A DNA stretch of 64,000 bases, taken from assembly GCF_019249295.1 (NCBI RefSeq), contig NZ_JAESDH010000025.1, positions 1 to 64,000 on the forward strand, written 5' to 3'. Of this stretch, positions 57,582 through 64,000 are shown in pieces. The stretch comes from Alteromonas antoniana. Its GTDB lineage: Bacteria > Pseudomonadota > Gammaproteobacteria > Enterobacterales > Alteromonadaceae. Every line of letters starts with the position of its first letter. Position 1 is the stretch's first letter. The position numbers were made by a program, and so were the translations under genes. The notes beneath the pieces are model-generated. The model was not told the origin of the DNA, ran no database searches, and saw only the letters and a list, made by a program, of their open reading frames with translations.

Positions 57582-58661
57582 CTATAGCGTTACCGTTTTA
57601 CCAGATGCTGCCGCATCGAAAATTGCCGTTACGATACGAATATCTCGCATGCCTTCTTCACCGGATACCAGCGCCGGGCCACGCCCTAAAATGGCCAGTG
57701 CGTCGTTATCCATCTGCAGCGTCTGCTGCATTCCCTCAATAGCCGGAAAGCGTCTGCCGTCACTGGTAGTGGCAACGACACCGGAGTAAGACTGCATGGG
57801 TTTAAGCTGGTAACTGCCACTTTCGCAGGTGGCTTTTAAGCGGTTGAAAGATTTCACCACACTGGTTCCGCCATCGGCCACCAGCCCATCACCAAAATCC
57901 AGCGTAAACAGCGTAGTATCATCGACTTCCTTAAACGCCGGATGTTCTTTGAGAATTTGTCCGGTCACGGAGACAGGCTCGCGGCGGGTAATAAATCTGG
58001 CACCATTGATAGCATACACACCCATATCGTAAAGCGCGCCGCCGCCCATGGCTTTCTGCATTCGCCAGTTATCCTGTGGCATACCGTTTCCGCCGTAACC
58101 GGCAAAGCTTTCAAGCGCAGTCATTTTTCCGTACGGTGTGGTGGCGGCGTACCCTGCCATACGACGGGTATTGGGTTCGTGCTGCATACGGTAACCGATG
58201 GACAACATCACATTATTCTTGTTACAGGCGTCAATCATTGCCTGACACTCTGCCTCGTTCATCGCCATTGGCTTCTCGCACCACACATGTTTTCCGGCAT
58301 TCGCCGCTCTGATGGAGAAATCTTTGTGCGTACCCGTTGGCGTGACGACATAAATCACATCGATATCCGGGTTATTGGCTATCTCATGCATGGTGTCGTA
58401 GGAGTAGACGTTTTTATCCGGGATCCCGTACTTTTTCTGCCAGCGCGGCACTTTCTCCGGGCTACCGGTAATAATGCCACGTAACTCACAGTGCTGCGTG
58501 GACTCAAGCGCAGGTGCCAGCAGGTTGGTGCTGTAGCCACCAAGCCCAAGCAAGGCAACACCCACTTTACGTGGAGGCGTTGCGGCATGAATAAGCGGGG
58601 AGGTCAGCACTGCGCTGGCCCCCATCAACTGTATAAAGTGACGGCGGGTTAACCCTGACAT
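57582..58661 (-). CDS. Gfo/Idh/MocA oxidoreductase, Tat-exported
   Basis: A 359-residue NAD(P)-dependent sugar oxidoreductase. The leader LTRRHFIQLMG is a twin-arginine signal, so the enzyme is exported folded with its cofactor, like glucose-fructose oxidoreductase. The Rossmann motif is GLGGYS after VGVALL, and the EKP motif (CEKPMA) is the catalytic-lysine region. GGAG sits 7 bases before the ATG at 58661, and the longer frame would bury the Tat motif. Confidence 0.87.
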   Translation of the reverse strand: MSGLTRRHFIQLMGASAVLTSPLIHAATPPRKVGVALLGLGGYSTNLLAPALESTQHCELRGIITGSPEKVPRWQKKYGIPDKNVYSYDTMHEIANNPDIDVIYVVTPTGTHKDFSIRAANAGKHVWCEKPMAMNEAECQAMIDACNKNNVMLSIGYRMQHEPNTRRMAGYAATTPYGKMTALESFAGYGGNGMPQDNWRMQKAMGGGALYDMGVYAINGARFITRREPVSVTGQILKEHPAFKEVDDTTLFTLDFGDGLVADGGTSVVKSFNRLKATCESGSYQLKPMQSYSGVVATTSDGRRFPAIEGMQQTLQMDNDALAILGRGPALVSGEEGMRDIRIVTAIFDAAASGKTVTL

Positions 58662-58964
58662 AGCAATCTCCGTAACGAAGTTTTTCGGCGTATTGTGCGC
58701 AGCAACGCGGTTCAAAGATCCCTGCGCAAGCACAATTCCTGCCCTCTGCCCAACGTATTACAGTTCGACACATCTGCACAGCAGGGCGGCAGCATTGACA
58801 ATATTTGATTTGTATTACGATACGATCTCACCAGAGGATTAACAGTGAAGGCGGTTTATGAATTATGCGCCTCAAATGGCGATTTATCGTTTTTTCGCCA
58901 TACCACTAATCGCTTTTACCGCTTTGCCGCGTATTGAATGACAATTAAATAACAGGAGAGAAAT
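58662..58964. promoter_or_regulatory. Divergent promoter region of oxidoreductase and flavodoxin genes
   Basis: A 303-bp gap between divergent genes. AGGAGAG ends 5 bases before the ATG at 58965 and is its ribosome-binding site. No clear operator was found. Confidence 0.4.
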
Positions 58965-59540
58965 ATGAAAATTGCGGTGGTTTTTCACAGCGGCTATGGT
59001 CACACCAAAAAGCTGGCAAACGCGTTCTTTGAAGGACTGAAGGCCCATGACAGCGCAACATCCACGCTAATCGAGATCAATGAAGACGGTGAGATTAACG
59101 ACGATGAATGGGGTGTGCTGGACGACGCAGACGCAATTATTTTCGGCTCTCCCACATACATGGGGATGGCTTCCTGGCAGTTCAAAAAGTTTGCTGATGC
59201 GTCCAGTAAGCGCTGGTTTGAGGATACATGGCGCAACAAGCTGGCCGGTGGCTTTACCAATTCCGCGTCAATGAATGGTGATAAGCACTCTACGCTTCAC
59301 TATTTCATTACCCTGGCGATGCAGCACGGTATGGTGTGGGCTGGCATGGGTATGAAGGCCGCGAACACCAAAGATGCCAAACGTGACGATATCAATTATG
59401 TCGGGGCATTTTCCGGCCTAATGGCGCAATCACCGCAGGACGCATCTGTGGAAGAGTCACCCACGCAGGGTGATCTGGATACGGCGAAAGCCTATGCTGA
59501 CCGCATTGTTGAAGTCACTACGACGTGGGCAAACAAGTAA
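58965..59540 (+). CDS. Flavodoxin-fold NAD(P)H:quinone oxidoreductase-like protein
   Basis: A 191-residue protein with the FMN phosphate loop SGYGHTKKLA and the GSPTYMGMASWQFK segment of the WrbA/flavodoxin family. It probably reduces quinones with two electrons or acts as a flavin reductase. AGGAGAG precedes the ATG. A strong terminator follows. Confidence 0.86.
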   Translation: MKIAVVFHSGYGHTKKLANAFFEGLKAHDSATSTLIEINEDGEINDDEWGVLDDADAIIFGSPTYMGMASWQFKKFADASSKRWFEDTWRNKLAGGFTNSASMNGDKHSTLHYFITLAMQHGMVWAGMGMKAANTKDAKRDDINYVGAFSGLMAQSPQDASVEESPTQGDLDTAKAYADRIVEVTTTWANK

Positions 59541-59607
59541 GCGGCCTGTCACAGGTTGTCATGGTTGATAACCTGAATGGTTGTACCTTCACAATCCTCT
59601 TAACAAC

Positions 59608-59645
59608 AAAAGCCCCGCAAGTGATGCTTGCGGGGCTTTTTTTCG
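59608..59645 (+). terminator. Rho-independent terminator
   Basis: AAAAGCCCCGCAAG (59608-59621) and CTTGCGGGGCTTTT (59627-59640) form a 14-bp stem with a TGATG loop and a T-run. It can serve the flavodoxin gene, and the A-run on its other side allows the leftward direction too. Confidence 0.9.
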
Positions 59646-59735
59646 CTTGTGGTGATACAGGAATCAGAGTGTCATCACACGCTACATCCTGAAAATCACC
59701 CAGTCTGCCACCTCATTATGAGACGGCAGAGGCAA

Positions 59736-61031
59736 TTAGAAGCGTGTGTTGTACTGCACACTTAAGATATGTGCAGATGCATGCTCGGTTGCTGTCAGGT
59801 CGCTGACAACAGTTCCCAGCGCTTCCGTTTGTAGTGCACGCTGCTGACTTACATTGGCATCACGGCCTTTCAGATAGGCATAGCCAGCATCAATGGTGCT
59901 GTCTTCGTTCAGCTGGTACGTAGCTCCCACTGTTACCCAGTGGCGATCAGTATCAGGAATACTCAGTGAACGGTGAGCAAATGAGACCGCACCTTCATCG
60001 TAAGCATAGCCTGCCCGCAGGGTCAGTTCGTCGCTGTAAACGTATGTCGCACCGACACTCAGACGCCAGGTATTCTCAAAATCTTCCTGCTTGATAAGCA
60101 AATCCATGCCGCTTTCCAGTTCGGCTTCCAACTTATCAAACGTGCTCCATTCGGTATGGTTTGCACTGACCTGTACCGACCATTTTTCATCGATGCGGTG
60201 ATTGACAGCAAATTCGGCAATCGCGGCCAGATTCAGTCCCAGTGCACCACCCTGATTCAGCGCGGGAATAAGGTCAGACTCGACATCGCCTTCCAAGTCC
60301 AGTTTGGTTTCTGCGCGATAGCTCAGTGCAATGTCAGTTTGCTCACTGGCTTGCCAGAAAACACCTACGTTCCAGCCATAGCCCCAGTCATCACCTTCCA
60401 GACGCAGAATAGTCGCATTGCCGGGCACCGCGCCCTGGCTGATAGCACCAATTGCCTGTGGCGTTGCCGTACCAATTTCGGCCTCTGCGTAGGTAGCACT
60501 TAGTCCCAGGCCGATATCCAGCGTGTCTGTGAGGCTGTACGATACGGCAGGGTTAATCGTCATGGTGATCACTTCTGCGCGATCTGCAAAGTGCAGTGCA
60601 TTAAAGCTGTCACTGTAGTCTGTGGCCAGACCGTAATTGGCAAATACGCCAAGACCTACTGACACTTTGTCGTTGATTGGGCGGGTGTAAAACGCCGAAG
60701 GAATAACTGCGCTTTCGGCGATATCGTCTTCGTTCGCTTCTAATGGAATTTGCGCATCGCCAACGGTCGTGACAACGTCACCTTTGATATCTACGTTTGG
60801 CATGATGTAGTTAAGCGCAAAGCTGAATTCAGCTTCGTCAAACTGAGAAATAGCTGCCGGATTGGTTGCCAGAATTGAAGCATTCTCAGGCGTTGCCGCC
60901 TGACCCGCGAAAGCACGGCCAAGACCATTCGCACTGTGTTCATTTACCTGAAAGCCTGCCGCCAGAGAAGACGCGGACACTGTACCAAGTGCGATACATA
61001 CCGACGTTCTGAGTAACAACGTTTTATTCAT
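59736..61031 (-). CDS. fadL: FadL/TodX outer-membrane transport protein
   Basis: A 431-residue outer-membrane protein with a signal peptide (SLAAG). The mature start is GFQVNEHSANGLGRAFAGQAA, given here in family shorthand, the hatch-domain signature of FadL. The 14-strand barrel ends in LSVQYNTRF. It takes up long-chain fatty acids or other hydrophobics. The start at 61031 is fixed by the signal peptide and a nearby GAGTGG. It is a single-gene unit. Confidence 0.9.
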   Translation of the reverse strand: MNKTLLLRTSVCIALGTVSASSLAAGFQVNEHSANGLGRAFAGQAATPENASILATNPAAISQFDEAEFSFALNYIMPNVDIKGDVVTTVGDAQIPLEANEDDIAESAVIPSAFYTRPINDKVSVGLGVFANYGLATDYSDSFNALHFADRAEVITMTINPAVSYSLTDTLDIGLGLSATYAEAEIGTATPQAIGAISQGAVPGNATILRLEGDDWGYGWNVGVFWQASEQTDIALSYRAETKLDLEGDVESDLIPALNQGGALGLNLAAIAEFAVNHRIDEKWSVQVSANHTEWSTFDKLEAELESGMDLLIKQEDFENTWRLSVGATYVYSDELTLRAGYAYDEGAVSFAHRSLSIPDTDRHWVTVGATYQLNEDSTIDAGYAYLKGRDANVSQQRALQTEALGTVVSDLTATEHASAHILSVQYNTRF

Positions 61032-61366
61032 AAACCACTCTATTGATGGGGTGCAGCGTGCTGCACGAAAAATGGATAGCAACGCATTTCCCTAAGGGAT
61101 ACTTACGCTGCCAGGATACGTTTTGATGATACGGCCGCATTCTAAAGGAGGGTCAGACCAGGTTTCAATCTACACACCGACAAAACCGTTAACTTCGTCG
61201 CTAGTTTTGACATTTTCGCAACATTTGCGCATTAAATTCATACTTTTCGCGCAATATCTAAACTACTGCACAACCACCTTTTGCACTTTGTTACAAAGCC
61301 GCCATTAACAGGTTGCGAATAAGAGCGTAGGCTGGGAACTTAACAATAAAAAACAAAGGAATGACC
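61032..61366. promoter_or_regulatory. Divergent promoter region of fadL and ABC genes
   Basis: About 335 bp, AT-rich in the middle. AAAGGA sits 6 bases before the ATG at 61367. No recognised operator or RNA gene. Confidence 0.4.
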
Positions 61367-62248
61367 ATGCTCAGCATTAACGGCCTTACCAAAACCTATC
61401 CCAACGGAGTAAAAGCGCTCAACGGCATTAACCTGGCGATCCCAAAAGGGATGTTCGGCCTGCTCGGTCCAAACGGCGCGGGAAAGTCCTCGCTGATGCG
61501 AACCATTGCAACACTACAGACACCAGACACCGGTTCGATTCAGTTTGACGACATCGATGTACTGGCCGACCCCAATGGGTTACGACAGCGCCTGGGCTAT
61601 CTTCCTCAGGATTTTGGGGTGTATCCACGCATCAGCGCGGAAAAACTCCTTGATCACTTGGCCGTGTTGAAGGGGATCAGCAACAAATCCGATCGCAAAG
61701 AGGCCGTGGAAAGTCTGCTGGTTCACACCAACCTGTGGCAGCACAGAGATAAGGCTGTCAGTGGTTACTCTGGCGGTATGCGTCAGCGTTTCGGTATTGC
61801 ACAGGCCCTGCTTGGCGATCCTGACCTGATCATCGTGGATGAACCTACTGCCGGTCTGGACCCCGAAGAGCGCAACCGCTTTCATAACCTGCTGGTAAGT
61901 CTGGGTGAAGAAAAAGTCATTATCCTGTCTACACATATTGTTGATGATGTGTCTGAGCTATGCCCGAAAATGGCAGTACTGGGGCAGGGCCAGATTCTGC
62001 TGGAGGGTAACCCGGTCAGCCTGACGCATGAACTAAAAGGTCGCATCTGGCGCAAGCAGGTCAGTCAGGAAGAGTACCGCGAGCTCGAGCAACATCTGAA
62101 CATCATTTCTGCCCGCCTGATTGCCGGAAAGCATGTTATCCATGTTATGGCAGATACGCCACCAGAAGGATTTGAGCAGGCTCCGGCGAACCTTGAAGAC
62201 GTCTATTTCTCTACGCTGCATAACAGCCGCGCTGCGACAGCCGCGTAA
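61367..62248 (+). CDS. ABC transporter ATP-binding protein
   Basis: A 293-residue ATPase with Walker A GPNGAGKSS, signature YSGGM, and Walker B LIIVDEPTAGLDP. The spacing of AAAGGA favours the second of two in-frame ATGs (61367 over 61361). The gene is followed after 8 bp by a large ABC-2 membrane protein gene. Confidence 0.9.
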   Translation: MLSINGLTKTYPNGVKALNGINLAIPKGMFGLLGPNGAGKSSLMRTIATLQTPDTGSIQFDDIDVLADPNGLRQRLGYLPQDFGVYPRISAEKLLDHLAVLKGISNKSDRKEAVESLLVHTNLWQHRDKAVSGYSGGMRQRFGIAQALLGDPDLIIVDEPTAGLDPEERNRFHNLLVSLGEEKVIILSTHIVDDVSELCPKMAVLGQGQILLEGNPVSLTHELKGRIWRKQVSQEEYRELEQHLNIISARLIAGKHVIHVMADTPPEGFEQAPANLEDVYFSTLHNSRAATAA

Positions 62249-62256
62249 GGAGAGCA

Positions 62257-64000
62257 ATGATGTTTTTAAACAGCCTGACTTTTGAATGGCGATATTATCT
62301 TCGCCAGCCCTCTTTTTACGTCACTATGCTGGCGTTTTTCCTGCTGCCCTTTATGGCCACGACCACTGACAATGTGCGCATTGGTGGCGGCGGTAACGTG
62401 CTGTACAACGGCTCGTTTGCGATTACCCAGACAACGCTGATTATGGGAATTTTTGCACTGTTTCTGCTGGTGAACTTTGTTTCCGGCACGGCTACCCGCA
62501 ATCATTCCAGTAACATGGGGGAGCTGGTCTATACGCGCCCCATTACGCCGTTATCCTACCATTTAGGCCGTTTCTTCGGTTCCAGCCTGGTAAGCCTTGT
62601 CGTGTTTGCCATGGTGCCGATTGGCATTTTGCTGGGCTCGCTGATGCCATGGGTTGATCAGGAGCGGATAGGGCCAACCGATCTCAGTTTTTATCTGACA
62701 ACGTTTTTCTATTTCTCCGTGCCCAGCATGCTGGCGCTCGGCATGATTTTTTATGCCATTGCGCAGCGTCTACGCTCTATGATGGCGGCATACCTGGTGG
62801 CGATGGGGATTTTCATTTTCTATCTGATTAGCGGCGTCGTCACGTCCGAACCGGAATACCGGACTATTGGCGCGTTGCTTGACCCCTTTGGTCTTCGCAC
62901 TTACGCCGAGATTACCCGCTACTGGACGGTATTTGATAAAAACACCGCGGTGGTCTCACTGGAAGGGGTATTGCTGCAGAACCGCCTTATCTGGCTGGGA
63001 ATAGGCGCTGTAATTCTGGCTACAGTTGGTAGCATTTATCAGATGCACTGGCAGCAGAAAACCCGCAAAGAGAAGCCGACAAAAGCCGCTAAAATTCCGC
63101 CACCCAAAGCGCTGAACTTAACCATTAAATCTCACGATGGCGGCCAGTTCGGCAAACTCCTTACCCGCATTGGTTTTGAAATGCGACAGGTGATGTTCAG
63201 CCCGGCGCTAATCGTGCTGATGATCTTCACACTGTTTAACCTCTCTGCGGTGTATTTTGTGCCGATTGGCGGCATCTACGGTACCCCTGACTGGCCGCTG
63301 ACCTACAAAATGGTAGAGTTCATTCGCGACAGTTACGGGTTAATGATGCTCATCGTCATCACCTATTACAGCGGCGAAATCGTGTGGCGCGAGCGTGGCT
63401 CAGGCATGGGCGACATTGTTGATGCCACACCGGCTTTCAATCTGGTGTTCTGGGTATCCAAACTGTTAGCGATGTGGGCGGTAACTGCCCTGTTGTTCGC
63501 TATCGGCATCGCCTTTACCATAGTCTTCCAGGCCACACAGGGCTACTTCGACTTTGATTTAAGTACCTATCTGACCGGCGTGTATTTCGTGTCGTGGGTG
63601 CCGTGGGCTTTACTGGCCGTACTGGCGTTCTTTATTCAGGTGTTAAGCCCGAATAAATTTGTCGGTATGCTGTTGTTTGTCGCCTACTTCATTGTCAGCC
63701 TGGTGTTTGCCGAGCTTGGTCTGGAGCACCACATGTGGAGCTTCTCTGATGCCCCGCAGGTACTGTACTCAGACTTAAACGGCTGGGGCTGGTTCTTAGG
63801 ACCATTTGCCTGGTATATGCTGTACTGGACGGCGCTCTCGCTGGCATTATTCACCATTGGTTATGCCATGTGGCAACGGGGACCGGAAGTCTCACTGAAA
63901 CATCGCTTCAAGTTGTTGGGATATCAGCTGGGGACCTCCGGGAAAGCCGTACTGGCAGTCAGCCTCATGGTGTTTGTTCTTACCGGTGGTTACATTCATT
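62257..64000 (+). CDS. ABC-2 type permease, large (partial, runs off the window)
   Basis: An open frame of 581 codons with no stop before the edge. It has about twelve hydrophobic helices in two blocks of six separated by a basic linker (QQKTRKEKPTKAAK). The N-terminus is LTFEWRYYLRQPSFYV, typical of ABC-2 transporters. In related gammaproteobacteria such proteins exceed 1,000 residues and end in an M1 aminopeptidase-like domain, which would lie beyond this window. AAGGAGAG precedes the ATG. Confidence 0.85.
   Translation, partial: MMFLNSLTFEWRYYLRQPSFYVTMLAFFLLPFMATTTDNVRIGGGGNVLYNGSFAITQTTLIMGIFALFLLVNFVSGTATRNHSSNMGELVYTRPITPLSYHLGRFFGSSLVSLVVFAMVPIGILLGSLMPWVDQERIGPTDLSFYLTTFFYFSVPSMLALGMIFYAIAQRLRSMMAAYLVAMGIFIFYLISGVVTSEPEYRTIGALLDPFGLRTYAEITRYWTVFDKNTAVVSLEGVLLQNRLIWLGIGAVILATVGSIYQMHWQQKTRKEKPTKAAKIPPPKALNLTIKSHDGGQFGKLLTRIGFEMRQVMFSPALIVLMIFTLFNLSAVYFVPIGGIYGTPDWPLTYKMVEFIRDSYGLMMLIVITYYSGEIVWRERGSGMGDIVDATPAFNLVFWVSKLLAMWAVTALLFAIGIAFTIVFQATQGYFDFDLSTYLTGVYFVSWVPWALLAVLAFFIQVLSPNKFVGMLLFVAYFIVSLVFAELGLEHHMWSFSDAPQVLYSDLNGWGWFLGPFAWYMLYWTALSLALFTIGYAMWQRGPEVSLKHRFKLLGYQLGTSGKAVLAVSLMVFVLTGGYIH

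Overview
The window looks like a chromosomal segment from a marine gammaproteobacterium of the Alteromonadales (Alteromonas/Salinimonas-like). This is inferred from gene content: many TonB-dependent receptors, a lipoprotein laminarinase, FadL, an S9 peptidase, a CSD-DUF1294 protein and DUF2721. No rRNA, tRNA, CRISPR array, prophage or intact insertion sequence was recognised. The last gene runs off the right edge.

Layout. 0.1-4.1 kb: a TetR regulator divergent from a three-gene operon (flavin monooxygenase, alpha/beta hydrolase, short-chain dehydrogenase), with palindromic operators over the promoter. 4.1-5.7 kb: an unrecognised secreted protein flanked by palindromic repeats, one set being a 55-bp tandem array. 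5.7-9.4 kb: an S9 peptidase, an XRE regulator broken by an amber codon, and a membrane protein. 9.6-15.4 kb: a beta-glucan locus (GH16 lipoprotein with three C-terminal repeats, then a large TonB receptor) behind two LacI-type operators. 15.4-19.1 kb: structured noncoding DNA and small genes (CSD-DUF1294, an orphan MbcA/ParS-like protein, a SpoIIAA-like protein, a CBS protein, a small secreted protein). 19.3-26.1 kb: a TonB receptor with a very acidic loop, an SMR efflux protein, a type II NADH dehydrogenase and a second TonB receptor.

26.5-46.8 kb is the most interesting region, a quinoprotein (PQQ) alcohol-oxidation island. It holds a porin-like protein, an ExaC-type aldehyde dehydrogenase, a DUF4242 protein, an NMT1-type ABC importer, a FIST sensor coupled to a hybrid histidine kinase, a LuxR-type response regulator, and a four-gene ABC/beta-propeller operon resembling Pseudomonas pedA1A2BC. 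It continues with a PedF-like cytochrome c, a quinoprotein-associated binding protein, the PQQ alcohol dehydrogenase, and a NosR-like FMN/4Fe-4S membrane protein. The dehydrogenase carries the Asp-Phe-Asp (DxD) signature of lanthanide-dependent enzymes instead of the Ser or Ala of calcium enzymes. Together with the PedA1A2BC-like operon, this suggests a rare-earth uptake and utilisation system. No pqq biosynthesis genes are in the window.

47-64 kb: DUF2721, a QuiC-type dehydroshikimate dehydratase, a flavin reductase, a Sel1 protein, a PepSY/DUF2271-DUF4198 pair next to a LysR regulator and a Fur-like box, a secreted PHB-depolymerase-like esterase, a Tat-exported Gfo/Idh/MocA oxidoreductase, a flavodoxin-fold protein, a FadL porin, and an ABC ATPase with the beginning of its large permease.
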